Counted from the first letter of the stretch, positions 11,764 through 23,293 are shown. The stretch is DNA of 64,000 bases from Blepharisma japonicum (GCA_949751835.1 CATKHK010000053.1:186001-250000), one strand, 5' to 3'. Numbers and translations: made by a program. The notes: generated by a model from the letters alone, not told the origin.

Positions 11764-12912
11764 ATGGAATATCAAGAAGTTCTACCATATAATAATTTTG
11801 AGAATTCAAATGCCGAAATATCTCATACACTTCTATGAAGTTATTTAACTTTATTTCAGTTAAATAACATAGCTCCACTGAATATACAGGTTCCCGAAAC
11901 AATTATTATTGGATTTAAGTTTCCCAGCAATGCTTATATGCACAATAAACTAAATGGAGACTTATGTTTTGAGAATTTATTAAATGAGGAAAGAATTCAC
12001 TCAATTGCCAAAAAATGAGGCAAAGCTGCAGAAAATACTTCAAATCCTGTAGCTGAGGCTAAATATATGGTAAATTCAACTATTCAATCCTATTCATTAA
12101 TTTCGGAAAATTCCATAGTGAGCGAATCAACATATTTGCAATTTCAAAATAAAATTATTCAGCAATACATCCCAAGTGAAAATTTAATAAAAACAAACTG
12201 AAATAGGAAAAAAAAAACTTTCGAAATTGAACATTTTAATTTCCAGCCAAAATTTAATTTAAAATTAAGTTCAACCTCTAGAAATTCTTTACCTAATATC
12301 CGAACACAAAGCCCTACACCAACTCTACAAAATAAAACAAAAAGGAAAGGCTTAAGTAGATTGGAAAAAGAAAGGCTTAAGGGAAATTCTTTTTATTTGA
12401 TAGAAAAGCTTTATTATTTTTTGAAAAAATTCAAAAGAGTAAAACTTGATGCTTTGAGTTTAGTTTTTTCAAAATGTTATAACAGAGATTGAATGCTTAT
12501 GTATATTGATAGTATAAAATGCCGAAAAATGATTGGAAGGCCAAAATTTTTGCCACTTGTTTTGAGCCCTCCTTGCCAAATCACAAATATTTTACCTTTT
12601 GAAACTGGCAATGAGGATAGAGAAGAAGAAACCAGGTCTTTACTGGAAGAAGTCAAAATTTTACAAGAAAAAATGAATGAATTGATTATAAATGAAGAAA
12701 AAGAGCAAGTAAGAGAAGACAGGAAAGGCAATTTCTCAATATTTATACGAGCACTCAAAGGAAAAAGAACCACAAAGCCAAGAGACCCGACGCATCCTGC
12801 AGCAAAAATGATACCATCTCATGAGAAATGAATCGAAGACGAGCTTTCTAGAGTTGCAAACCTATTAGATGGTTTTAAAAACAGCTCAATGTCATCTTTC
12901 TTTAATTATTAA
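11764..12912 (+). CDS. Unrecognised protein, paralogue of the gene at 7096-8211
   Basis: A 382-residue frame from ATG 11764 to TAA 12910-12912 with five or more TGA codons read as Trp. It is open over its whole length with no other stop, which is unlikely by chance in DNA this AT-rich. It matches the divergent gene at 7096-8211 at both ends (PETIIIGFKFPS, NGDLCFENLLNE; ELSRVANLLDG), while the middle is poorly conserved. A charged helical segment (SLLEEVKILQEKMNELI) sits near residues 290-310. Family and function are not recognised. The PP2A B'' gene starts only 31 nt downstream on the same strand. Confidence 0.75.
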
Positions 12913-12943
12913 GTTAATTTTTTCACAAAATGTCAATAATTCT

Positions 12944-14548
12944 ATGGAAGCATTTTCTGCTTATAAAGAAAGTGTTAGATATGAGCTAGCTAAAAAAAAA
13001 CTAGATGAAAATTTCTTGCGTTGACTTAGTATTCCTGCAACTACTCAATTAATCCACAAACTAATAGAAGAATCAAGCCGTCCATTATCAGAATCTCAAA
13101 CACATCCAAGCCCAATTTTTCAAAACCGGATTAGTACAACAAATTCTCCTTCAATATCCTCCCCTAAGCGTTCTTCATTAGCTCCACCCTTATCCCCTTC
13201 TGCATCATATAAGCCTAATTCTACTCATGCAGTATCTTTGCCACCTGATGGTCTACATATTGCTTCTAATCCTCAGCAGCCAAAACCTGAACCTCCAGCC
13301 CCTGTGCGTCCGGCTATTCCTCAATTTTATTTTCCTAAAGGCAAACCTATTGATGCTGAAAAGTCTGAGGCTGATATGAAAGCTATTCAGCAAGCTTTTG
13401 AAAAAGAGTCTTTAAAATTGCATGAATTTGTAAATGTTGTAAAAGACGTATGTGGGCTGCCCAAGGTTTTAGTTAATAAAGTATTTGCGATGGTTGCAGG
13501 GGAAGGTAGAGATACAGTGACCAAACAAATGTTCTTGAAATTTTGAAAAGCAGAATTTGAAGCGAAAAAACCGATCCAAAGGCTATTCATTACTTTGAAA
13601 AGGCCACAGAATAATTATTTTGAAAGAGATGATTTTAAGCCCTTGATGAGAATTCTCATGGATACTCATCCTGGCCTTGATTTTTTAAAGGCAACTCCAG
13701 AGTTCCAAGATAGGTATGCTGATACTGTTGTGGAGAGAATTTTCTATGTAATAGATACCAACGATGATGGTAAAATTACACTGAGAGAGCTAAAACGAAG
13801 CAATTTGCTTGAAATTATGCTGTCTCTTGACGAAGAAGAAGACATCAATAAAATCAAAGATTATTTCTCCTACGAGCATTTCTATGTCTTATATTGCAAA
13901 TTCTGGGAAATAGATACAGATCACGATTTCTACATCGATAAAGAAGATTTTTCTAGATATGACGGACATACTTTGTCACGTAAAGCAATAGATCGAATTT
14001 TTGAACAAATTCCTAGGAAATTTAAGTCTGATATTCCTGAAAAAATGAACTATGAAGACTTCATATGATTCATGATAAATGAAGAAGACAAAACTTCGAT
14101 AAGATCTTTGGAGTATTGATTTAAAGTAGTTGATATTGACCAAAATGGCATAATCACGGCTTATGAAATGGAATATTTTTATGAAGAACAGCTCCATCGT
14201 TTGGAGTATTTAAATCAAGAAGCTGTCCCTTTCAAAGATGTGCTTTGTCAGATGGCTGACATGATAAAGCCAAAGATTGAAAATCAGTTCAAAATAGAGG
14301 ATTTCAAAGTGCAGAAACAGATTTCTGGTGTATTTTTTAACTGCTTGCTGAATCTTAATAAATTTGTGAATTATGAACAGCGTGACCCATTCTCTATAAA
14401 GCACGAGCAGACTGAAAATCCAAACTTCTCTGATTGGGATAGATATGCGCTAGCTGAATATGTTAGACTTGCTATGGAAGAAGAAAATGCTGAAAGTAGC
14501 GAAGTCTTAGATGAAGTTTGGGATTCAGACCATGAAGATGCTAGTTAG
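12944..14548 (+). CDS. Protein phosphatase 2A regulatory subunit B'' (PPP2R3-like), EF-hand protein
   Basis: 534 residues from ATG 12944 to TAG, with three TGA-Trp codons in conserved positions. After a Ser/Pro-rich disordered region comes the B'' core: IPQFYFPKG, the helical segment near FVNVVKDVCGLPKVL, then FLKFWKAEFEA, DDFKPLMRILMDTHPGLDFL, an EF-hand DTNDDGKITLREL (about residue 270), HFYVLYCKFWEIDTDHDFYI (about 324), the strongly conserved DRIFEQIPR and MNYEDFIWF, and the second calcium loop DIDQNGIITAYEM (about 396). B'' subunits bind the PP2A A/C core and target it, with Ca2+ modulating assembly. The short acidic tail (EVWDSDHEDAS) is typical. Confidence 0.93.
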
Positions 14549-14604
14549 ATTTAAATTAATTGACTCATAATTTAAAAATTAATAATTTTTCCTTAACGAA
14601 TAAA

Positions 14605-17109
14605 ATGAGTAACTCTGGCGAAGAAAGCGACGAAAGTGGAGGTTTTATTGAAATCTCTGATACCTTTTCAGCTACAGAAACACCTTTTAGCATGAGCGAA
14701 GAGTTGTACAAACACATTCAGCCACCCATGCCACTGGTACCTAAAAATCGCTATACTGATGATTTACCAAGATCTCATCAAGACATGCTGTAACATTTAT
14801 CCAGGTTTTTACCACGATTTACAGACCACGAAGGCTTCTGCTCTCAAGGCCCAGGGACTAGTCCTACTAATAACTCAGTTATTGCAAGTACGTCACTTAT
14901 CTCTATATGCGACTCAAGGTGATTTCTAAGCAGGAACAACAACATTGTATATGTCAAAGACCCATCGCCTTCAGGGCAGCCTTACAACTCAAACCTCCTT
15001 AATTTGAGAAAATTATTGAAAAATCAAGAAAACGCCAGGATGGAGCCTGTAAAGCCAAATACTTCAATTAAACCGTATTACACCCCAACTCCTGGGGACC
15101 AAACTTTGGTGTTTGAAAGCAGATTTGAGAGTGGAAATTTGTCGATGGCCATTAAAATAAGTGACAATGAGTATAATTTGATACTACAAAATGATATCAA
15201 CACAAAAGGACATACACAGTGGTTCTATTTTAGAGTCACAAACACTACAGAAGGCTTGGCTGTTAGATTTAATATTATTAATCTAGGAAAAAAAGACTCT
15301 TTGTATAACGAAGGGATGAAGGTTTTGATCCATTCAGATAGCGAAAACAAGACGAACCCAGGATGGTTTAGAGGAGGGACTGACATTTCTTACTATGCAA
15401 ATGGGATAAGGAAGCCTGGGAGCTCGAAAATGTTTTATACCATGACTTTTGTATATGAATTTAAATATACAAGTGATACTGTCTTTTTCGCTTACTCTTT
15501 TCCTTATACCTATACAGATTTAATGCAGGATTTGCAAGCTTTGGAAGATAACTATTATGTCAGTCAAATTATGGGAAGAAGACTACTCTGCTATACAATA
15601 GCAGGGAACAGGTGCGAGTATTTAACAATTACAGCACAAGGTACGCCAGAACAGACTAAAAAGAGAAAAGGGGTCGTGATTTCAGCAAGAGCCCACCCTG
15701 GAGAAAGTGTTGGATCTTGGATGATGAAAGGGGTCATTGATTTTTTGACTGGGACTTCTATAGAAGCCCAAATGCTTAGAGAAGCTTTTGTATTTAAGCT
15801 GATACCCATGATGAACCCAGATGGCGTTATCAATGGAAATTATCGATGCAACCTATCTGGTGTCGATTTAAATAGAAGGTGGAAAACTCCTTCTAAATCT
15901 CTTCAACCTACTGTATTTGCTGCCAAAAGGCTTATCAAGTGCTTTGGGAAGGAAAGACCTTTAGAACTAGTCTGCGATCTCCATGGGCATTCCAGAAGAA
16001 AAAACATTTTCATGTATGGGTGTAACTATCCAGGTCGTCCAGAGGTAACTCGCACATTTCCTTTTATTTTATCCAAAATTTCTCCATTTTTTTCATACTC
16101 TTACTGTTCATTTCGCATGCAAAAGTCTAAAGAAGCTACCTTAAGGATTACCATGTTCAAGGAAACAAGAGTCCCTAATATCTATACATTAGAAGCCAGC
16201 TTCTGTGGGCCAAATTTTGGTCCATATGCAAGCTCCCATCATACAGCAAAGCAGCTACAAGAGATGGGGAAACAATTGTGCTTAGCCTTAGCAGTTTACT
16301 CAGAAATCGATATTCCTTTCTGTCCTGACCCTCAGCCTTCTCCTGATGGAGAGTATAGCAATAATATAGGACTGCTCAAAAAAGGGGATATAGTAAATGA
16401 GCTGAAAAATACTAAAGAATTGCTAGAAGACAATGAAGAATGTGACAGCTCAGGTAGTGACTCAGACCCGTCTGAAGATAATTTAGAGCCTGAAGAATAT
16501 GCAGAAATAATGCCAGTGAGCATTAGGAAGAAAATGATGCAGGACAAAAAAAGACCAAGCTCTGATAAAAGAAGAAATGTTTCAATCAGGTCTTTTAACC
16601 CTCCCACATCTAAAGAGAAGCCTCAAGAAACCAAAGAAAAAGAACCTGAAATAGTAAAGTGTGCTAACTGTGGAGAAAGCATCGCTTCAGGGCATGTCTG
16701 TAAAAGCCCAACTCAAAAAACAAAGCCTCGCCTTAGCAACTTATCAAGAAACAATAACTTGTTTTCAGCGTTCCAGCCATATTACAATGCAGCTGGTAAA
16801 AAAGTCAGAGACCAAGCCACACAAACCCCTCACTACAAAAAAGAAGAGCCTCGCTCCTCTTCAAATTCCCAATCCATAGAAGTTTCTAAAGAAAGAAACC
16901 GCTCAGTGTCCCAAAAAAGCGGTCCCAAGAACTACCCCAAGCCTGAGCGTTCTTTCCACCAAAGCTTCATCTCATCTAATTTAGGAGAAATGTCTGGGAC
17001 ATCCAAATTTTGGAAAAGTGAAAAACAAGGTCTTCCAAATTTAACCAAAGGGAAAGCTTTAAGCTCGCCTTCTTGGAAACTCGGAGAAGTTTTTCCTAAA
17101 AAATATTAA
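14605..17109 (+). CDS. Cytosolic carboxypeptidase (CCP/AGBL family, M14 zinc peptidase)
   Basis: Start taken as ATG 14605. A 15-nt intron at 14790-14804 (GTAACATTTATCCAG) joins the N-terminal exon to the main frame, giving 829 residues. It has the CCP N-domain (FESRFESGNLSMAIK, GHTQWFYFRVTNT) and then the M14 catalytic domain: zinc ligands in ARAHPGES (about residue 357), NPDGVINGNYRCNLSGVDLN, RRW, the third zinc ligand in CDLHGHS (about 453), and the catalytic glutamate in YTLEASFCG (about 524). CCPs remove C-terminal or side-chain glutamates from tubulin, which fits a ciliate. The tail is disordered and basic, with a small C-x2-C-x7-H-x-C motif near 680. Confidence 0.94.
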
Positions 17110-17123
17110 TGTATATCCTATTA

Positions 17124-18299
17124 TTAAAAGATTTCACAGTCCGCACAATTTTTTCTTGTCATTTCTGGGCCATCATTGATGTTGACTGAATTAAACGCGT
17201 TTTCTTTCCTTTCTCTGGCTTTTTCGACTTCTGCCTTGAGCTTTTCAATTAGATTTTGCTGCTCTTGAAGCTGTTCTTTTAGTTCTTTTATTCTTTCTTC
17301 CTCTTCTTGAGTGATGCTTGCATTTGTGGGGTACTCAGAATCGTCTTGAGAAGTGCTATAAAGCTCGCCCAGCCTGTCTTGCAGCTGCTTAATTTGTTCG
17401 TCGCGATTAGTTAATTCGCTTTCTGTGTGAACGAGCTCTGCAGCCAATCTTTTACTTTCTTCAACTAATTCATTGTGCTGGATGCTTAGCTCTTCTATGC
17501 AGGATCTCATTTTTTCTTCTTTTTCCCTTTGTTTTTTCTGCTTTTTGTTCTCTTCTGGAGGCGGTGCTGAAAATTGTTCCAGTTTTCTCAGAAGCCTTAC
17601 GTTCTCATCTTGCTGCTCTGCTAATTGGTTCCTCAATTCGCTAACTTCGTTTCTATCATTTTCATATTTTTCTTTAAGCTCTTTTAATTGGTTTCCTAAT
17701 TCATTCAAAATTTGATCTTTTTGGTTAATTTCTGCCTCAATTTCTTTAATTCTGGCTGCAAGTGCTTGTGCTTTAGCCAATAAAGTTTGTTTTTGCGCTT
17801 TTAACGCGTTTATGGTTGCTTTATTTTCTGAGGCTTGGTGAGATGCATCTTTTTCTATTTGTTGGATTTTTTCTTCTAGGATTTTCCTTTTAGCTGCTTT
17901 TGCTTGACGTTTTTTAATTTCTTGTTCAAGACGGATCTGTAGCTCTTCTTTTTCTGATTTGGTTTTTATGAGTTCTTGGTTGTAACCTTCTGTGAAGTGG
18001 TTCTCCATAGCTTTTTGATAGCATATGCTGCAAATGCGAGCCATGCTCATAGTCTCTGGATGTGGAGCTTTTTGTGGGGAGCATTTGGAACAGACAGCGT
18101 GGCAGCAGAATTTGCAGGAATATTTTTTATTATAAACAAGCCCTACCATGCCAAAAGGAGTTTGACAGATGTGGCATTTCTTTTCGCGCTTTCATTGCTC
18201 TTTATCATCTTGGATGTCGAGGTTTGAGCTGATATTAGCTGTGCCGAGATCAGAGAAGTTTGTTGTTGCTGGTCTTTGAGTTTTATCGAAATCTCCCAT
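17124..18299 (-). CDS. FYVE-like zinc finger with long coiled coil
   Basis: 391 residues from ATG 18299 to TAA. One TGA-Trp precedes the zinc finger. The finger has ordered Cys pairs: CHICQ, CKFCCHAVCSKCS and ICSICY, matching the eight-ligand spacing of FYVE/RING-like folds. The basic RKHHCR motif of true PI3P-binding FYVE domains is replaced by KFCCHAVC, so PI3P binding is uncertain. After the finger, about residues 100-370 are a continuous Glu/Lys/Gln-rich coiled coil. The tail ends with CADCEIF. Likely a membrane- or cytoskeleton-associated scaffold. It converges with the CCP gene, 14 nt apart at the 3' ends. Confidence 0.82.
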
Positions 18300-18728
18300 T
18301 TTATAATTTTGATTGAGAATAAGAATTTGTAAGTAAACCTGGTATGAAAATATGAAATTGGAGAGATTATTAAGAAACTTAGAGAGAAATAAATATCAAA
18401 TTTAAATATCAGAAAAATGAATCCTAATCATAAACTTTTAATGGAAAATCTCATAAAGATTATATACTCTTAAGTTACCAGAAAAAGGAAAAATTAAATT
18501 TTATGCTTGAAAATAAATACAATGAATCTAGAATATCGGAAGATGTGTATACTCTATCTTTAGTATAATTTTTTTCATTTTACACCAAAAAATATCTCTC
18601 TCAAATAATCCCATGCTTTATCTACTTTAAATCCTTCTAAATTTGATTTTCTAAACTTATACCGTCTTATATTACTAGCATAAGAATTAATATCTAAGCT
18701 ACTGAGTAAAACTCCTTTAGGATTATGT
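18300..18728. other. Intergenic stretch, nothing recognised
   Basis: AT-rich. A 60-codon frame at 18575-18757 overlaps the 3' end of the RPL9 gene and is not supported. Confidence 0.5.
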
Positions 18729-19298
18729 TTATTCTTTAACGATATTTGTTCTTTCACTCACATAAATCCCGTCAAGGAACTTTCTGACATCCTTATTCTT
18801 GACTGAGCAGGACTGTTGAATAAGAGCAGCAGACATGGACACAAGCTCCAAATCGTTTCCTCTTAAAATGAGCTCGTCTTTCATTGCGTCGCTTTTTTCA
18901 ATGAGTACTCCATTCAACATGGCAATTCTTCTGACTTGTCTTTCTCCAATGTAGTTTCTGATTTCAATAGATTTGTGATCATTAGGTATGTGGACATTAA
19001 TAGGGAAGTGAGCATAGACCAATCTCATATGATACTCAAATCCTTTCACAACTCCAATCATGAGGTTTTCGATAGCCGAGAGCACACTTCTAACGCAAGC
19101 TGCTTGCTTTCTGTCGGCAAACCAGCAGTCTACCTTGAGAGTCTTTCCATCATCTAAAACTTGGATATCTAAGGCGAGGTGTTTGAAATCCCTTGAGAGA
19201 GTTCCTCTTGGGCCTTCTACAGTAACTTTGCGGGCTCTTACTGTGACTTTAACACCTTCGAGAACCTTAAGCTTTTCGGTCTTGATGATCTGCTTCAT
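18729..19298 (-). CDS. RPL9: 60S ribosomal protein L9 (uL6)
   Basis: 189 residues, no intron, the usual length for eukaryotic L9e. Recognisable segments include VKVTVRARKVTVEGPRGTL, the GFEYHMRLVYAHFPIN motif, NYIGERQVRRIAM, LRGNDLELVSMSAALIQQ and CSVKNKDVRKFLDGIYVSE. It is part of the large subunit near the GTPase-associated centre. Codon use is richer in G/C third positions than the neighbouring hypothetical genes, as expected for a highly expressed gene. Confidence 0.97.
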   Translation of the reverse strand: MKQIIKTEKLKVLEGVKVTVRARKVTVEGPRGTLSRDFKHLALDIQVLDDGKTLKVDCWFADRKQAACVRSVLSAIENLMIGVVKGFEYHMRLVYAHFPINVHIPNDHKSIEIRNYIGERQVRRIAMLNGVLIEKSDAMKDELILRGNDLELVSMSAALIQQSCSVKNKDVRKFLDGIYVSERTNIVKE

Positions 19299-19538
19299 GA
19301 TGGCTATTGATTATTAAATGGCATCCTGTACGCCATAAAGTTACTATAAACCTAAAGTATTAAAAAATTACTTATAAAAGCAGCCATAAGTTTGGCTTAT
19401 CAAAGGCCTTTCTATAAGATAAATATTTGCATTATTTAAATCTCTGAAAATCAAAAACCAGCTTAAATTAAGAATTAAAAATTAAAATTATACTCGGAAT
19501 TTGGATAATAAATTATACTTCTGTAATCTGGAGAGAGA

Positions 19539-20606
19539 ATGGGATCATCATGTTGCAGTACAAAAAGCGCTACTGAAGTTTCTCCTAATAGAAGCAGAAT
19601 ATTTAAACGTTCGAATACTGGAAACTCTGTTGCAGATATGGCTAAAATGAAACGAAGCCAGTTATTTTATAGCGAAGGCTCTGAATCTACGTTTGTTGAT
19701 ATAAGCTCTTCAAGAATCGGCAAAATGATAAAATGAAGGCGAGGAGATCTTATAGGAGAAGGAGCATATGCAAAAGTATATCAAGGGATGAATTTAGACA
19801 CTGGAGAATTGATTGCCATAAAACATCTTGAGACAACAGAAGACATCAAAAAGATTGAAAAAGAGTACCTTAATTTGAAAAAAGAAATTCTTTTATTAAA
19901 GATGCTGGATCACCCGAATATTGTAAGATATTATCAAACCGACTTATCAGAAGATATGGACCAGCTTGACATCGTTTTGGAGTATGTTTCAGGTGGATCG
20001 TTACAGAAAATTTTACAAAAATACGGAGGCCTAAGTGAAGAAATCATAAGGCATTATGGCGAGCAGCTGCTTGAAGGGCTTGCCTATCTTCATGAGAATT
20101 TTGTTATTCACCGAGATCTAAAATCTGCTAATGTCCTTATTGCTTCTACTGGACAAGTAAAGCTCTCAGATTTTGGGTCATCTCGACAATTTGAAGAATT
20201 AGGGACAAAAGTTTCAAAAAGCCTTAAAGGAAGCCCTTATTGGATGTCTCCAGAAATTGTTATGAGAGAAGGGCACTCTTATAGTGCAGATATTTGGTCA
20301 TATGGATGCTTATTGATAGAGATGGCATCTGGCCGTCCACCATGGTCTGACTTTACAAGAGACGCTAAAGAAGTCCTGAGGCTGATTTCTCTTTCTCACA
20401 GCCTTCCTACACTCCCCAAAGTTTCGCAATCTCTTCAAGATTTAATATTAAAATGCCTCAATCGAGATCCTCAATTAAGGCCTTCTGCAAGAGAGCTTCT
20501 TAGGCATGACTTTTTCAGAGTTATTGAAGATGATACGGTGAATTCAACATTTCCTATAAAATCTGAGCAGATGGGATTACAAAAAGAAAGTCTCATTCTT
20601 GATTAA
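19539..20606 (+). CDS. MAP3K-like serine/threonine kinase with lipidation-type N-terminus
   Basis: 355 residues with one TGA-Trp (IKWRRGDLIGEG). The N-terminus MGSSCCSTK has Gly2 and a Cys pair, the pattern of N-myristoylation plus palmitoylation, so membrane anchoring is likely. The kinase domain starts near residue 65: glycine loop GEGAYAKV, lysine in IAIKHL, HPNIVRYYQT, HRDLKSANVL (catalytic Asp about 192), DFGSS, and activation segment GSPYWMSPE. HRDLKSAN with the GTPYW-type segment is typical of STE11/MEKK/NPK1 kinases. The activation loop holds Thr/Ser sites (TKVSKSLKGS). The short N-terminal region has no regulatory domain I can name. Confidence 0.93.
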
Positions 20607-20790
20607 AGATTTTGTTTTTGGTCTAAATTATATTAATTATTAGTACTTTTATAATTCATGTGATATTTGAAATTGATTAAGTAATAAAGGTATTTATTAT
20701 AGTTAAATAAATATATAATGATGGAAGTTATGCATATTAAGCCATTTGATTGACTATCTAAAATGAAAATTTATCATTGAGCTTAAACTG

Positions 20791-21880
20791 CTAATTATTT
20801 AAATTATCTTCCATCAATTTAATGGATCTGCCCGAAAATAAATAGTATAAAATATCAAAATTAAGGTCACCATTTGGATGAAAAAATTCATCTCTGAGAT
20901 CCTCAGTATTTATCATTTTTATAGCAACTCTTGCAACTTGATGAATGCTTTGTAAAGTAATTTCAAAATGATTGAGTTTCCAAGATTGAAATTGAGTTCA
21001 CATTACAGGATATCATTCTTTGTCAATTTTTGGAATTCTACATATTTTTGTCTTTTTAAATTAACTTCAACTGCAATTGGTCCTAGGCTTCTCATGCCCT
21101 CAATTGTTAATATATTATTTGCTATATCTAATAATTTTGTGTTCATTTCTTCTTCTACTTTATCACTAAAGAATATCTCCATTGTTTTAAAGCTGAAGTA
21201 AAATAAAGAGGCCTTGCGACAGCTATTCATTTACAAAGGCGACCTCTGCTTGGCAAGGGTAATAAGGATAAGATATTCTTTCTCACTCGCTGCCATCATG
21301 ATCGAATATCGGATCTCATGGATCAGGAATTGGATCATACCTCTGTAGATCCAACATATTTTCATCAGGAAATAACGGTGCAAAGTTAGCAATTCTTGAA
21401 TGTTGTGCTTATTATAGTCTACGCATTTTCTGGGAAATAATAGTTTTCTGCTAAAATATAGATCGCGATGGCCATAATCAAAAAGAAGTTTGACTGACCC
21501 CTTCATAAAAAGCTGAACAAATAAATTTTTTTTAAAAATATGATTTGATTCTTAGATCCATAATAGGTTGAATAAGTTAGTCCATCGTATGCTCGCATGT
21601 TTCTAAAGCAGTTTTCTGCTTCTTTAGGGCTGATTCCACTTTCAGAAAATCATGGCTGGAAATTAAGAATTTCTGGATATGCAGAGCCAGGATATCGAGG
21701 TCTGGTATCTTCTGAAGAAATTAGTGAAGATGTCTTCAATGTTGATTTAAGCCAAAACAGCGCGTATTTGTCTGATAGTAGCTGATGCATTTCTTTGCAA
21801 ACTAATAAAAGTGAAAGAAAGGTATCTTTTGAGCTTAAGAATAACCCAATTGAAGGAATAACACACAATATTTCCGTTTT
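20791..21880 (-). pseudogene. Decayed paralogue of the F-box-like gene at 21992-23293
   Basis: Translated on the minus strand in three frames it follows the intact neighbour almost end to end: VIPSIGLFLSSKDTFLSLLL and VCKEMHQ (start), NMRAYDGLTYSTYYG, then FAPLFPDENMLDL, YPYYPCQAEVAFVNE, ANNILTIEGMRSLGPIAVEV, KYVEFQKLTKND, and WKLNHFEITLQSIHQVARV to a TAG at 20791. Both initiator ATGs of the intact copy are replaced (ACG and GTT), no other upstream ATG exists, and at least three frameshifts are needed. None looks like a 15/16-nt intron. This is a tandem duplicate that has lost function. Assembly error is the alternative but would not explain the missing start. Confidence 0.85.
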
Positions 21881-21991
21881 TATATCTGATCACGTCTGCT
21901 GTTAGACAAAAGAAAATGTAGATTTAATGGTAAATATTTGAAAGAAATGTCTTAAGCACTTGTATTCCAGGATCCCACTAATTATTTAGAA

Positions 21992-23293
21992 TTAGATTAG
22001 ATCAATACTATTGACTGACAAATTATCTTCATCTTCTATCTCTTCTATTTCCTCCCAATCTTCTGCTTCTTCTGCTTCTTTTGCTTCTTCTGCTTCTTCT
22101 GCTTCTTCTGCTTCTTCTGCTTCTTCTGCTTCTTCTGCTTCTTCTGCTTCTTCTGCTTCTTCTGCTTCTTCTGCTTCTGCCACTTCTTCTGCTTCTGCCG
22201 CTTCTTCAATATCTTCCTTTTTTATTGATGTTCCTAGAAATAGACAATATAAAATATCATAATTAGGATCCATCCACTCTGCTTGGTAACTATCCCTACA
22301 GTCAGTTGCATCAATTAATTTTACCATTACTCTCTCTATTTGATGAATTCGCTGCAAATCAATTTCAAAGTGGTTTAATTTTCACGTCTGAAATTGAATC
22401 CATAGTGCAGGGTACCACTCTTCGTCTCTTTTTTTGAACTCCAAATACTTTATTTTTTCCTCATTTACTTCTTTGTCGACAATTCCTAGCAATTTTGCGT
22501 CTTCAATCGTTACTAAATTATTGGCAACATTAAACTGATCTAAATTTATGTCTTCGCTGTCGATTTGGCTGAAAAATATAACTACTGTTCTTATAGGTGC
22601 TGTAAAATAGAGAGGGCGGGCTATAGCAATTTTATTAACAAATGCTAACTTTGTTCTGCAAGGATCATAAGGGAAACAAATTTTCCCATTTATTCGCCCT
22701 GACTTAAAGTCATATTGTGGGTCCAGAGGCTTAGGAATCGATGCTGATTCATCAAGATCAATGATATTTTCTTCATGGAAGAGCGGTGCAAGCGTAAGCA
22801 TGTCTAGCTTGCTGTTATTCTCAAAATCCAAAAATTCTATCGGAATATTTCCCTGTTGAAAAGTGCAGTACCAATCATAATGACCAGAGTCATAAAAAGA
22901 ATGGGACTGAAACCCTCCTCCATAATAAGCTACACAATTTAAATTTCTTTTGAAAGGTCCTGGGCTTTGCCTTGCATAATAAGAAGAATAAGTAAGTCCA
23001 TTATAATTTCACATGTTTCGAAAAGAATTTCCATATTCATATGGGCTCATCCCACCTGTAGAAATTCATGGGTTAAATCTCAGAATTTCTTGCTTGAAAA
23101 GTTTAGATATATTGAGCTTGGCGTCTTCTAATGAGAATGAGGTTTTGATAGAGAGGTAAGATCTTAGCCAAAAAGTAATGTAATTTCCTGATAATTCTAT
23201 ATGTCAGTCTTTGCACACTAAGGATAGAGATAAAAATACATCTTTGGGATCTAAATATTGTCCGATAGAAGTGATCATACATGAAATATTCAT
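21992..23293 (-). CDS. F-box-like protein with acidic Glu/Ala repeat tail
   Basis: 433 residues from ATG 23293 to TAA, with several TGA-Trp codons. The N-terminus resembles an F-box (MITSIGQYLDPKDVFLSLSL followed by VCKDWHIELSG and TFWLRSYL), which would recruit the protein to an SCF ubiquitin ligase through Skp1. An in-frame second ATG six codons in could be the true start. The middle, about 300 residues rich in Tyr, Phe and Trp, is probably a substrate-binding beta domain I cannot name. The C-terminus is a long run of Glu-Glu-Ala repeats (nucleotides 22059-22206), then EEIEEIEDEDN. It lies next to a decayed copy at 20791-21880. Confidence 0.72.
22059..22206 (-). repeat. 9-nt coding tandem repeat (GAAGAAGCA)n
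   Basis: On the minus strand GAAGAAGCA repeats about eleven times almost perfectly (about 22084-22180), with imperfect units on both sides, and encodes Glu-Glu-Ala. Low nucleotide divergence between units suggests recent expansion by slippage. The other-frame readings (poly-Leu, Ser/Ala) are shadows. The pseudogene copy lacks the tract. Confidence 0.9.

Noticed and set aside
18575-18757. 60-codon frame on the minus strand just after RPL9
   Set aside because: It overlaps the RPL9 3' end in another frame, has no homology I recognise and lies mostly in AT-rich sequence.
22011-22266. Poly-Leu and Ser/Ala frames on the + strand
   Set aside because: Shadows of the GAAGAAGCA repeat in the F-box-like gene on the opposite strand.
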